A stretch of 64,000 nt of DNA, from assembly GCA_936450465.1 (NCBI GenBank), contig OW388302.1, forward strand, positions 63,277,826 to 63,341,825, given 5' to 3'. Source of the stretch: Gibbula magus (Eukaryota > Mollusca > Gastropoda > Trochida > Trochidae). Positions 41,938-52,800 of this stretch are shown one piece after another (position 1 is the first letter of the stretch; each line of letters begins with the position of its first letter). A model generated the notes under the pieces. The model ran no database searches, was not told where the DNA came from, and worked only from the letters and a program-made list of their open reading frames with translations. The translations under genes were made by a program, and so were the position numbers.

Positions 41938-42965
41938 ATGCTGAATAGAGCCCAGAGTATAGATGTTGTATTTCAGAATCTCTGCTTAAAGACTGGACTT
42001 GATTTCACAAAGAGGAACAGTTTTGCTGGCATGTTCCCTGCACAGAGTTTAGGCAATTCAGGACTGAGAGACATGCTAATCAGTTTGGATCTGCGTAAGA
42101 CACAACATTTTGTTTTCAGTGGCCCTTTTATGAATGCAGACAGTACTTTTTGGTACATGTACACGTACAGCAGAATATCGTCTGGATATTGGTGCTATTT
42201 AAAACACAAACTTTTAGATCTGTTTCAATCATGTCTTGGGGGTGGGATATAGCGCAGTGGCTAGCACAGCTACCTTCGAACCAAGCGGTCCCGGGTTCGA
42301 ATCCCGCCAGGGGCTCGGCAGCTTGTCTGCAGTGCAAAACAGTTCCACATGCAGTCAGGTTTGGGTGCAATGTTACATTGGTTTTCAATGTACGTATAAC
42401 CCATGGTTGCTAGCTCCAGCCGAAGCTCGCAAGTTTCACCAAATTGCATAGCCACAGTGGCATTGCGGGCTTTCTTCCTGATGTAATACTAGCACGTCGC
42501 TATATAACTGAAATACTGTTGAACGCGACGTTACACACCAACTCACTACCACCACCTCAATCATGTCTTGTCAATTCCAGTGAAGTCGTTCCTTCGGTAA
42601 GCAACTTTTTAAAACAAATTATACAAATAGAAATCTTTGAATATGTAGAAATAGTAATGATCCTGAGTGGATTCGTGGAGTGTGGTTCTGAAAATGCTCC
42701 AATATTTTTTTGGAATATTAACAAAGATGTACTATGTAATGTATTATTTCAACATATAATTTTGAGACTTTCAGAACTTTTACGAGAGAAAACTTCTTGT
42801 TGCCATATCAGTAGATCTCAAGCCCTATTCTCACCTAAATTCTTATCCCCTTCTAGATTAGCTGTCACCACCAACAATCAACACAGGCCATGTGTGTCGT
42901 GGATCAACCTGGCACGACAGATTCTTTTAGACTTTTTCCTGTTATTCCCAGAGTCAACAGGTTGA
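41938..42965 (+). pseudogene. ORF 1 of the MULE-like element, interrupted by a SINE
   Basis: Joining 41938-42238 to 42571-42965, which removes the SINE and one copy of its duplication, gives one open frame of 231 codons (MLNRAQSIDVVFQNLCLK to LLDFFLLFPESTG, stop at 42963-42965). The length is notable in AT-rich DNA and the frame is continuous exactly across the restored target site. The product has hydrophobic segments (YVEIVMILSGFVE; LARQILLDFFLLF) but no motif I recognise. It was probably coding before the SINE arrived. Alternatively the open frame is chance; a family-wide comparison would decide. Confidence 0.5.
42239..42556 (+). mobile_element. SINE (copy 9), diverged subfamily
   Basis: 318 bp flanked by TCAATCATGTCTTG (42225-42238; 42557-42570). 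The head GGGGTGGGATATAGCGCAG has B box GGTTCGAATCC intact but differs in the anticodon region (CTTCGAACCAAGCGG). The tail is GTTGAACGCGACGTTACACA then CCAACTCACT. It is more diverged than the other copies, suggesting an older or separate subfamily. Confidence 0.93.
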
Positions 42966-43180
42966 CTGTTGGAATTTAAAGTGTCGGGTCATCAGATTAA
43001 ATTAAAATAATGAGGATGGGGATGTATTGTTTATGTGTATGCTTGTAATGAGATAAGGCAAGCCCGGGTGTGGCTTATTTGACCATGGGTAAGATCAAAA
43101 TTTAATAATTAGTGCCCACTTGAATCCAAGTTCTCCTTGTGTTCACTGTTTTTTCATCAAAGCGTTTGCACGTTTCCACA

Positions 43181-44110
43181 ATGTCTAAGAAGATATTTCT
43201 CAGGACATATGCTGATGCAGTTAAAGGTAAATGCTTTGATTTGAAATTATCATAAATATTTATCAAATGTCATTAATTGTTATTAAAATTGTTATTACTG
43301 TTGGACATTTTAACCCTGTAAAGCGGAACAAATTGCGAGGTCCTCTCTTCAAGTAATCAAATCTGAAAAACGGATTATTCATTTTGCTCAAAAATGTAGG
43401 CTATGATGTTGAACTTACGTACTCATTTCTTCCAAGTTCGATGATAATTGTCAGTGGTAATTTATCAAGATATCAACATTTTTATAATTGAAACGGACCT
43501 GTAACGTTTGGCGGGAAAATCCACTACTTTTGACGTCATTGCGTTTTGTTCCGCAAATTTGTTGCAACTTCCTGCATTTTTTTTAGATAATAATATGAAA
43601 ATAAAAATTCCCATACTCTTTTCTAACAATAACTTGATGAATTATTGAAATTTTTATTATGGTTTTTGGATAATAAATACACACATATATATATACATGT
43701 ACATATATAATACTATTCAACTTCAATGTTTTCCGTACAATTTTCTAAAATTTGATTTTCCAATAATTTCAGCTGGCCTGCAGCCTGTAAGCACTCCTGA
43801 AGACTGTCTTGAAGGTGTCGAAGACCACCTTGAAGGTGTTGAAGGAGAAAGCATAATAAAACCTGAATGGGTTGGATTCAGATATTCGAACAGAGAAAAA
43901 TCTCCTATCATCATCGAATCTGATACAGATGTAGACTCTCCAAGGAAGCCGCTTCCAGAAATCAACATCAAGATCAAGCCCTCCTCAGCACTTAAAACTG
44001 ATGTCTGTCAAGTAGACTTATGGAGTCCTTGTGCCATTCTGTTTATAAACATTCTACTGAGTAATGTTTGTTTGTTTTATGAAAATCTGCTCTGCTCCAA
44101 GACTCCATGA
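43181..44110 (+). CDS. Two-exon small acidic protein inside the MULE-like element
   Basis: Exon 1 (43181-43226) encodes MSKKIFLRTYADAVK plus one base, followed by GTAAATG. Exon 2 (43773-44110) begins after TTTCCAATAATTTCAG and continues in phase (AGLQPVSTPEDCLEGVEDH). The total is 127 codons. It has an internal repeat LEGVEDH/LEGVEGES and an acidic Ser-rich patch (SPIIIESDTDVDSPRKP). The C-terminal 35 residues are hydrophobic and the stop codon falls next to the inverted repeat of the element, so the last part may be formed by element DNA. Canonical splice sites and an ATG in a purine-A context support a real gene, possibly a captured host gene fragment. No family recognised. Confidence 0.55.
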
Positions 44111-44171
44111 CTCCACTCCATCACTCCACTCCATCACTCCACTCCATAGATTACAATATGCCGTCAGAGTT

Positions 44172-44681
44172 TGACTACACTGTTTAAAGAAGCACACAGC
44201 TTGTCACGTTGTATGCCGCTTATCAAGATGAAAGTCCAATCAGTAATTTCAGATTTCTGCATCAACTACACAACGGTTGGTAAGTTTGTGCAATTAAAAT
44301 AAATAGGTTGTTTACTGTTATTTTCCTTTGTTTAAGAGTTTAACTCCTATTCTTTGCCATTATATATGTCAATGTTTTCATAAAGTAATGAATAACACTC
44401 TTCATGTATTAGATTATAACTGTGTAGTAAACATTGTGCAGCTTTTAAAGATTCTTTCGGAAAGTGAAAATTTAGTGTCAAAGAGTTAAGATCGCTGATA
44501 AGGAGTTGAGTTACTGATACTTCCTGGGATACTGTTTATAACTGGGCTGTGTTGCTGTTTAGCATAGCAGCTGGGAATAGGTTTAATAAATGTATCACAT
44601 CACAGTATCAAACTCCAAGACTCCACTCCACTCCATGTTTTACAGTAAGCCATATTGTATTGTAGTCTGTGAGATAAGGCA
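44172..44681. other. Intergenic, with a second end-like repeat
   Basis: CTCCAAGACTCCACTCCACT at 44611, followed by TTTTACAGTAAGCCATATTG, resembles the right end of the MULE-like element, so part of a second relative may end near 44665. No ORF. Confidence 0.45.
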
Positions 44682-45355
44682 ATGTCTAGTACAAATGATG
44701 TTAAATTTACTGAAGGTATTTCAGAGAATGAGGCCAATTTAAATATGGAGCGTTTGCGAGACATTAATCGTTTGCAGAATCCAAGAAAGAAGAGTCCTTC
44801 TGATAATCCGGCGTCTCAAAAGGAAAGAAATACTAAAAGAAAGTTAAACTCAACAAGACAGATGAGAAGATTAACATTTTATTACAAATCGATTCCATTA
44901 AAATGCTGATTGGAGAAGGCAAAGTTTCTCAAGTGTCAAATATGGAAGTTTTAAACACAGAGTTGGACTTCTACATTTCTCGAAATGGCAAGTCGGATGA
45001 AACACCACGTACTCGTCCTATCAAGGACACGTATGTAGCAAGTAGTAGCTATCACTACTCAACATTTGACAACAGCTTGAATGAGGACATGTTCCTGTGC
45101 ACATCTTCAGCAGTTGGAAATTTGACACAGACAATACAAGAGCATTATATGCATTGTGGATGTGATGTTCGAATTCACAACAGTACTAAAATGAGATTTG
45201 CCAGTAAACTGAAATTAGTATGCAGCAAAGGCCACAAACTAGAATGGTACACTTCGCCATATCAGTCTACGAGTTCACAAGGGATTTCCCAAGATTCTTC
45301 ATTTACCCGCCATTTCAGCGCCTCGCTTTCGGAATCTGGTAAAGCGATACCATAA
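44682..45355 (+). pseudogene. Transposase-family N-terminal remnant (copy C1), frameshifted
   Basis: Two overlapping frames: MSSTNDVKFTEGISENEAN to NSTRQ (44682-44850), then in another frame DEKINILLQIDSIKMLIGE through SKLKLVCSKGHKLEWYTSPY (44865-45270). The Cys..LxCxxGHxxxWxxSP block is the N-terminal metal-binding-like part of the same family as 15601-17325 and 20319-21130 (GHSLAWHSS; FWFSSP). After it the frame runs into unrelated Ser-rich residues and stops at 45353. One shift near 44855. The downstream half of the family appears separately at 47452-48115. Confidence 0.5.
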
Positions 45356-45743
45356 ACATGAGATAAGCAGTCGGGTTGATTACAAATAGCTCAACCGCCC
45401 CAAGAAGTGAGAAAATAACATACAAAGACCACATCATGTTGAATCACTTGAATTATTGTATTCTGAAATGAATATATCTTTTTAAAAAAATCATTTGTTA
45501 GCAAGCCATCCAATACTAATGAAAATTATTTTATTAAAAACCAGGCACAAACTTACAAATGCTAACAAAAAGAAGACCTTTGCCTGCAAACAAGTGTGGA
45601 TGCAAAAAATATTGTTGAATTATTCATTTTTGACAGATCAAAAGATAGTATAATTATTGTTTCCTTAATGTTCAATATTTGCCATTCAATTATGTTTATG
45701 TTATTATTGTTTTGTTAGTATTTAGATTTGTACTCTAATTTGC

Positions 45744-46154
45744 CTAAATGGGGTGTTTGTGCAATAAATAATCTTGATTCTTGAATCTTATCCTGCTAAA
45801 TCTATACATCTCTTTATTAATGTACAGTTCATCCTCATCCTCAGTGTTAGGAGGACTAACCTCATCATGAAAATATGTGTTTACATCATTTGATATATAG
45901 TCGATTGTTGTATCTGAATCACAATCACTAGAATTTGAATTTATGCTTTCTGAATCAGATAATTCATTTCGACAATTTGTACATGTGCCGCCATTTTTGT
46001 GAGAATTTTTGCATTTAGAACCACCTTTACAAAGACATAAATTGGTACATGGTTTACAACAATTTTTATATCCTTTACCAGCTAAGGAGCACATGGTATT
46101 TTCTGATTTGCATCCACACCTTGATGCAGGCAAAGGTTTCCTTTTTGTTAGCAT
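45744..46154 (-). CDS. Cys-rich (CXC-like) protein
   Basis: 136 codons. Residues 10-62 are a dense Cys region (ASRCGCKSENTMCSLAGKG, CCKPCTNLCLCKGGSKCKN, GGTCTNCRNEL) with CxC and CxxC spacings like the CXC/tesmin-type DNA-binding domain. The rest is acidic and Ser/Asp-rich (SDSESINSNSSDCDSDTTID, EVSPPNTEDEDEL). The C-terminus is SRIRFKNQDYLLHKHPI. CXC-like modules are found at the C-terminus of some transposase families, so this could be the last exon of a larger gene on the minus strand; a splice acceptor just upstream of the ATG cannot be excluded. The frame is intact. Function unknown. Confidence 0.45.
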   Translation of the reverse strand: MLTKRKPLPASRCGCKSENTMCSLAGKGYKNCCKPCTNLCLCKGGSKCKNSHKNGGTCTNCRNELSDSESINSNSSDCDSDTTIDYISNDVNTYFHDEVSPPNTEDEDELYINKEMYRFSRIRFKNQDYLLHKHPI

Positions 46155-46159
46155 TCTCC

Positions 46160-47451
46160 TGCTTTGCTCTAAATTTACATCCCATTCTATTCTATTCTAT
46201 TACTTCGTCATTACTGTTTTTGTGCCAACCATTTTCAAAACATTTGGAATACTTGTTAGAAAAGGGCATAGTACTTTGAATGGCCATGATCAAGGTACAC
46301 GTTTTCTGTGCAAACTAAGAGCAGTGTCAGTTTCGAGGTATGTGCTTGTACAAATCTTTATGTGTAATACAATTTGACCACACATACAAACATTGTTCCA
46401 AGTTTGAAATATTGTAAAGTATTACATACTGTATATAAAGATGATAACTTAATGTTTGTCTGATACACACTATTCTATTCTCAATAATCATCAGTTGCTT
46501 GTCAATGAGATATTTCGTGCAGACGACATTTTCTCTTTCCAACCAATCAGATGCTTTGTATTGGTCACGTGACCTAGATATTAGAAAATGGGGGAGAATC
46601 TGGTACAGGCTACAGAATGTATTCCCTCAGTATAGCAGGATGTTTGTGTCAAAATAACTGAATGCCATTTAGGTTTAATGATCCAACTACACCATGGTAA
46701 TGACAGTTTGTTTATCCGACCGATGAAACAAAAAGATCCAGTTGTTAAAGTATGGTACCCCCAAGACACTGTGTTTACCCCTACTGAAGGATTGCCCATC
46801 TCAATTACTGATATCATCGGATTGAAACAAAACAGAGACAGCAGTGGTGACCTAGGGTGATAGATCCTTCAAAATAATTACAAATATCAACGATAGGGGC
46901 AAAGATGTTGACACATTTACAGTTTCAGAAACTCTTACTTGTGAAGGGAAAGCCTCAGGAAGGGTGGTGTTCTTTGACCAACCAGAAAACAACATTTACT
47001 GAAGCTCCACCTATTTCTTTTAATTGACATGATTACTGATAGAGCAACAACCAATAAAAACACTAGAATGATGCTCTATTTATTTTGAAACAAAAAGATC
47101 CAAGCCTAGAAGTAGGGGGACTGAGTAAAATTTGCAACCGGAAGTGGATACATCTGCTGTTTGTAGTTGGTTTGTGTTGCCAATGTTAATGAGAGTAACT
47201 TTATTTTGACACATAACTGAGGGCAATTATACTTTGCTCTCATAAATGTAAAGGTAAGTGTTCTTCTGTTGTTATATTTTGAGTATTTGAGACATTTCCA
47301 GATATACCCACTTTCGGAACTACCAATGAAATTTCAAGAGGTGTCATATTACATTCCCCATAGGCCCTGTACAACCAGAACGAGGCGGGATTCCCTCAAG
47401 ATAATGAAGCTATCGTACTGAACTTGTAGCCTGTATGTAGAAGGTGGAAAG
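46160..47451. other. Mostly non-coding; one short plus-strand frame
   Basis: A TTCTA microsatellite lies at 46189-46201. The frame 46678-46858 (MIQLHHGNDSLFIRP to SSGDLG, about 60 codons) is coding-like in composition but not assignable. The rest shows nothing. Confidence 0.4.
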
Positions 47452-48120
47452 TTGTTAGTCAACTTGAAAGCTGCTCAGGGATATTTATCATCCGGTATGC
47501 CTCCATCTCAGTTCACAAAATTTTCTGAAGGCGCTGGTTTAGGATTGATTTGTGACAGATATTTGCAGGATATCCAGGATTCATACGAAAATATAGTTTC
47601 AGATCTTGCAACAAAATCTCAGGAAAATGCTCTCAATGAAGAAATATCACTTTCTGTTGCATCAATCGATGACACTGTTGAGGGTATTGGTATTATGACG
47701 GATGCACGTCACTGCTGGAGACGCAATGCCAGATTTTCGGATGTTGTATGCTTAGGTGATAACAGTCACAAGGTCCTCTGTTTAGAAACTGTTTCAAAGG
47801 AGGATGATCCTGTCACACAAAGGCACGAACTGATAGGAATGAGTGAGTGAGTGAGTTATTGTTTAACGCCGCTTCGGCAGTATTGCAGCCATTAGCGGCG
47901 AGAACTGATAGGGGTAAAGAGGATATATGACCACTTTGACCAGCAACAAGTGCCAATACTTATACATGCTCATGATAACAACGCATTTGTAACCAAGTTT
48001 GAAATTGAGAGGGGGGACACTGCAAACGCCAATGATACATGGCATAACAAAGTCAATTAAAAAGATAACAAGTGGTACAAAGAAGACTATGGGGAAAGTC
48101 TGGTATTCAGACCTTGACGA
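47452..48120 (+). pseudogene. DDE-like transposase remnant (copy C2), cut by a LINE tail and a SINE
   Basis: The frame reads LVNLKAAQGYLSSGMPPSQF, EGAGLGLICDRYLQDIQD, IMTDARHCWRRNARFSDVV and SKEDDPVTQRHELIG, then a LINE tail (47838-47901), and resumes at ELIGVKRIYDHFDQQQVP, ILIHAHDNNAFVTKFE and NANDTWHNK; it stops and ends GESLVFRP where a SINE begins. The TDARH, HDxN and TWH blocks align with copy A (15601-17325). The Arg of HDRN is replaced by Asn here. The C-terminal half with the candidate catalytic Glu is missing. Confidence 0.7.
47838..47901 (-). mobile_element. LINE 3'-tail insertion (64 bp)
   Basis: Flanked by GAACTGATAGG at 47827-47837 and 47902-47912. Body AATGAGTGAGTGAGTGAGTT to ATTAGCGGCGA. 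It splits the HELIG block of the transposase remnant. Confidence 0.93.
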
Positions 48121-48498
48121 GGTGAGGTGAGGTGAGTTGGGGTTTAACGCCGCTTTCAAGAGTATTTTTCGCCGCTAATGGCTGCAATACTGCCGAAGCG
48201 GCGTTAAACAATAACTCACTCACTCACTCAAGAGTATTTCACTTATATCGCGGCTGCTAGTATTATGGCAGGGAGAAAGCCCGCAACGTCATGTGGCTAT
48301 GCACTGCGGTGAAACCTGCGAGCATCGGCTGGAACTAGCTAACCATGGGTGGTACTACGCTGAAATTCAGTGTAGCATTGCACCCAAACCTTATTGCGTG
48401 TAGAACAGAGACAAAGTTACCGTGCCCCTGGCGGGATTCGAACCCCGGACCTCTTGATCCGAAGCCGAACGCGCTAACCACTGCGCTATCCCGCCCCC
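48121..48498 (-). mobile_element. SINE (copy 10), with a nested LINE tail
   Basis: GGTGAGGTGAGGTGAGTTGG to head GGGATTCGAACCCCGG and CACTGCGCTATCCCGCCCC. A LINE tail (48168-48227) splits it near its 3' end. About 13 bp near AGAACAGAGAC are missing. Confidence 0.93.
48168..48227 (+). mobile_element. LINE 3'-tail insertion (60 bp), opposite orientation, in SINE copy 10
   Basis: TTCGCCGCTAATGGCTGCAA to ACTCACTCACTCAC, flanked by TCAAGAGTATTT (48156-48167; 48228-48239). Orientation opposite to the host SINE, which rules out simple internal duplication of the shared tail. Confidence 0.93.
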
Positions 48499-48584
48499 TA
48501 AAAGAATGAAATGCTGTGTGTCTCTACCAACAAGGGTGACAGAGAAAATATAATATAGATAATAACAAGTCCTCTGCCTCTCCC

Positions 48585-49055
48585 CCTAGACCAAACAAAC
48601 ATATGTTCTCATTGCTTCCTGGATCCATGTGTGACCTCTCTACCATCACCATGGCTTGGACACAGATAAGCTCCAAATGCAAGGAATGCTGCTATTAGGA
48701 AACCATACAACCAACAAACTGTTAATTATGAACATGTACATGTTGATGAGACCTCATGTACTTCATTCCAGAAACAAGTGACGCAGCCCTGACGAAACTA
48801 CAGACAACTGCATCTGAAGGGATTGCTGTTTGCCCTCCGAAGCAATGTACTGTTCTGACGATACAAGATGCAGACCCTTTTTGGGCATGCCTTAAACAGG
48901 AATGCGCCAACGCAACACTAGAGAGCAGAGACACTCAAGAAAAGATAATGATGTACTGCAAAAGCCACCTAGGGTTCATTAAAACCACCAATTTCAACTT
49001 TTCTGTAACAGCAAGACTTCTGTTGGAAGTCGAAAAGAAAAGTATAATTTGTTAA
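48585..49055 (+). pseudogene. Companion ORF (copy 3) remnant and unassigned frame
   Basis: NICSHCFLDPCVTSLPSPWL (48595-48655) matches the start of the companion ORF at 27640-27931 (QCPHCFISPCVTQRP). It stops after GHR. A separate 99-codon frame at 48756-49055 (SDAALTKLQTTASEGIAV, DADPFWACLKQECANATL) is open but unassigned. Confidence 0.4.
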
Positions 49056-49149
49056 AGCTAAAATGCCAATCCTTGGAAAAAAATGTTGGGCAAAACAATC
49101 AAAATGTCCTTTGAACAAGACGAACTAAGTAATAACCTCTTGGTGTTGG

Positions 49150-49640
49150 TGAATGTGGTCTTCAAATTTTCGTCATTTAGGGGCTACATTGGCGAAACCA
49201 TGTAGGCTCATCAAAAAGTGTATTTCTTGTTCAGTTTAAATCACTTAGAGGCTACATTACTCAATTCCTATTTTGCTATATTCTTCTTGATTGCTGGGAA
49301 TATATCACAATGTGGGGGTGCTCATTGTACACCATGTAATTAGACTTAGACTTTATATAGTTTAACTCATTTAGAGGGTACATTAGTATATACTTAATTT
49401 TTGTTTTGCTATATTCTTCTGGACTGCTTGGAATATATGCCACTGTGGGGTGTACATTATACACGAAGCAATTAGAATTAGACTGGTTGTTTTTATTTGT
49501 TGAACTCATTTAGGGGCTCCATTACTCAATTTATGTTTTGTTATATTCTTCTGGACTGCTTGGAATATATGTAACTGTGGAGTGCACATTATACAACAAG
49601 ATATTATAATTAGCCTATTAGATTAAAATATATGATGCCA
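49150..49640. repeat. 132-bp degenerate tandem repeat (about 3.5 units)
   Basis: TATATTCTTCTGGACTGCTT-type blocks at 49277, 49410 and 49542, with CTCATTTAGGGGCTACATTA before them. The minus-strand ORF at 49276-49509 lies inside the repeat and is not a gene. Confidence 0.85.
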
Positions 49641-49713
49641 AACTCTTCAAATACATGTTGTCTTAATAAACGTAGTTGTTCTCTTTTTTAGGCAAACATA
49701 TACACCAATTTGT

Positions 49714-49800
49714 ATCCCCCGCCACGAAGTGAAAGGGGGGTATAGGTTTGATCTCCGTTCGTTCGTTCGTTTGTCCGTCTATCCGTCCGAGTTAAGGAGC
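49714..49800 (+). mobile_element. Head fragment of a 152-bp-type satellite element
   Basis: ATCCCCCGCCACGAAGTGAA, GGGGGGTATAGG and (GTTC/GTCC)n resemble the heads at 3601 and 10817, but no array follows. A solo or related subfamily head. Confidence 0.55.
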
Positions 49801-52110
49801 CTATATTTCTATACCACAGCAAAATGTGCACACAATAAGTATCCCCTTAACATGCAGATGAAATTATATATAGCGGCACCCCTTATGACTGCATGACGTT
49901 CACAATTCTCATCACAATATGATAGTTTGAAGTTTACACTCATACCGATATTGACACTGCCGGATTAGACTGTAAGATTGTTTCCACTGCGGTTCAATGC
50001 TGCATTCCAGTAAGCCCTAGGCCCGACCATTGGCCACCTTGTTGCCAATTCATCGCTAACTCAATGCGGGCTAATGCAATGTGGGAGGTATCTTCGGTAT
50101 ATTTCGGCTTTTATCGTAACTTAGAGCGAAACGCCCTTATCAAATTCTTAATTATATGTGACACATGAATGGAGCAGTTATCGTACTAACCCCACATCTG
50201 TTTTGTTGCTGATAAGGCGGCTCTAGAGGATGCCTTTACTCTAACTAATGCAGCCAGCAGTTATTGCATGGAGACATTAGTCTCCATGCCTATATATATT
50301 TGCCAAGTTGCGAAAGTGCTATGGGGGCTGCCATATTGGATGATGCATTGTGGCAAGGTTGCTAAGGACGCTTAGCATTAGGCCGTGACTTCTGATATTC
50401 CCTCGGCTGAAATACGATAGCCAGGATTCTGAGCCACTGTTCTGATAATGCTACACTCTATTTGGGACAGCGAATGTATCAGGATGGAAGAAAGCTGGCC
50501 CAAAGGTCACAAAGCGTGAGAGCTCACATTGCCTACGTGACAAGAGCTGCGTGTTATTTTGAGCTAGCATTTTAATGCTTTATACTAGTCTGTCTAACAG
50601 CCCCTGAAACAAATATAGACCCACACAAGTCTATATTATTGAAGCAAGTCTAGCTCACTGCAGTTTCTGAAAATGAACAGCTTCAGTGGGCTCCTTTCAA
50701 TTTTAATAGTAGAAAGCTGCATTTAATATGAATTTTCATTTCAGAGACTGAAATTTAGTCTAGCTTTATACAACATTTCTTTGGAAGGCATTGTAGCATT
50801 ATTTGACAACACTTGATTTCCTAAATTCAACAATTTACACGCGTCTCCCCATTCACACATGGATTTCAAGATTGGACTAATTAAAGCATAGGTCCATTCT
50901 CTGAGCTGTAATCACACGTTTGACGTAATTGCCATATACTTGCATGTTCTTTTAGTGTAGCATAATAATTATCATTTTTGAGGAATCATCCTACATCCTA
51001 GCTCCAGTTACATAATTTCAGTTAGTTTTGCGTCAATGGTCATACTTTGAACAACATATAAATTGTTGTATAAGAAATTAACATTGTGGCTTATGGCATG
51101 TCTCTTTTACGAAACATATAGGCTATATACATTGATAAATGCTATGTCATTAGTGTAATAGTCATATGAATATTAAACTGAAATTATTTATTCAACCTGA
51201 GATGATTTCCAATCTGCCCGCAAATTTTGAAAAAAGATATATGCAGAAGTCATCACATATTATTTATTAATCATTGTTAGTTATTTATGCTACAAGAAAT
51301 ATAAGATATAAATCTATGAGAACAAGGGAAAATATGACATAATTATGTCACACTACTGTATCTAGGAAGTTTTCTATTTTAGCGAACTGTCGATAGAAAA
51401 CTAACGCCAACTTTACTAAGAATGAACCAATATTAACAAAATATATATCATATTTGATTTAATACATATTTCTTTTCTTTTCTTTCCACACTTAACCGAT
51501 ATTTTCGGTACTTAACCTAGAAATACATTTCAGGTCAATTAATGTTCTTCCAACCTGGACACCATGGATGTCAACGAGTTCCGTGTCTGTATCCTGGACA
51601 TAATTCCTATCACCATTTCTGTCATTACTGAAAGGAATGTTGTGAAAGAAGTCAAACTGTAAAATGTTAACTTTGACTGTTTTTGACAGTTTGAATGAAA
51701 GTGTCAAATTGTAATGGATTGTATAATGTACCTACTCATGTCAATAACAATATATGAGAAAAAAATTTAGTTTCCTAGTATATGTATCCATCATAGAGAT
51801 ATAAACATGAATAAAAATATTGTTCTTTGCATTAGATATTGCCTTTCATTCAGTCTACTAAGCATTCAAGTGTTAATAAGCTTTCGGTCATTAGTCGATT
51901 TAAACTTGACTGTATGCAAAGATAGTTAATTTTATATAACATGCAAATAGCCAATTTTTCCTTCGTACCCTTTAAATTATTTTCTGACCAAATTTAAAGT
52001 TCAAGTATTGCCAAGTTCTAGAACCAGAAAAAAAACATAGAGCAAACTTGCCTCTCCATGAAATGGATTCCTTTTTAAAGGTAGCCATCTTGTTAATAGA
52101 TAATGGTGCC
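49801..52110. other. Non-coding stretch
   Basis: No supported gene. 50266-50289 is a perfect hairpin (GCATGGAGAC-ATTA-GTCTCCATGC). A 71-codon minus frame at 51492-51707 (NDRNGDRNYVQDTDTEL) has no recognisable motif. Confidence 0.45.
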
Positions 52111-52120
52111 CACTCCTCTC

Positions 52121-52800
52121 TCACTGAAATGTTGTTTACACTGTAAATGAAAAAAATGTCATCGCTACTATAAGCGCCCAGTAATAATATTTTACAGGCC
52201 TTGAATTCCATGCATGTGCAATATCTCACTGAAATGTTGTTAACAATGTAAATGAAAAAAATAGAGCCATGGGCTCTGTAGCTCATCAGGATTTGATTTA
52301 TTTTCTAAGGTTGAATATCTAAGTTATCTCAAGTAATACATTGTTAACAAGCAAAAAATAGGTTTTTAGATCTTGACCCCTGTGACCTGTATTTGGAGTC
52401 ACAGGGTCACTAATCCTACAATTAAGAATCACCTTTAAACAAAAGAGTCTCTATACAACTTTTCAGCTCTCTAGACCTTTTGGAACTCGAGAAGAAGATG
52501 AAAATAGGTTTTTAAGGATGTGACCCCTGTGACCTCATTTGGGGTCATGGGGTCACGAAATCTACAATTTAGAATCCCCATTACCCAAGGAGTCTGCACA
52601 TAAAATTTCAGCTCTGTGGAGTCATTGGTTCTGAAGAAGAAGTCGAAAAAGCGAAAAGTTTACGGATGGACGGACGGACGGATGGACGGACGCCGGACAC
52701 CATGCCATGCCATAAGCCCATCGGGCCTTTCAGGCCTGATGAGCTAAAAATGTCATCGCTACTATAAGCGCCCAGTAATAATATTTTACAGGCATGTGCA
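52121..52800. repeat. About 107-bp tandem duplication whose second copy holds a satellite element
   Basis: CTCACTGAAATGTTGTTTAC, TAAATGAAAAAAATGTCATC and GCGCCCAGTAATAATATTTT occur at 52121-52226. They occur again at 52227-52260 and 52746-52800, the second copy being opened at its A-run by the element 52262-52745. Confidence 0.8.
52262..52745 (-). mobile_element. 145-bp satellite element (copy 2), short
   Basis: It starts at its tail (TAGAGCCATGGGCTCTGTAG) and ends at its head (TCGGGCCTTTCAGGCCTGAT, GAGCT), with only about two array units and (GGAC)n at 52665-52692. The duplicated flanking DNA shows the empty site within GAAAAAAATG. Confidence 0.85.

Larger units (their letters stand above)
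41335..44162. mobile_element. MULE-like DNA transposon with 9-bp target duplication
   Basis: The left end GGCATATTGTAATCTATGG and the right end CCATAGATTACAATATGCC are exact inverted repeats extending into GGAGTGGAGTC repeats. They are flanked by GTCAGAGTT at 41326-41334 and 44163-44171. The 2828-bp interior carries ORF 1 (41938-42965, split by a SINE) and a two-exon ORF 2 (43181-44110). The left arm holds a second inverted copy of the end (41405-41450). Mutator-like elements make 8-11-bp duplications; no MULE transposase is recognised, so the class is inferred. Confidence 0.75.

Noticed and set aside
50880..50910. Possible third copy of the 24-bp inverted end (AGGTCCATTCTC)
   Set aside because: Only about 12 bases match (TAGGTCCATTCTCTGAG) and the similarity stops there; too short to support.
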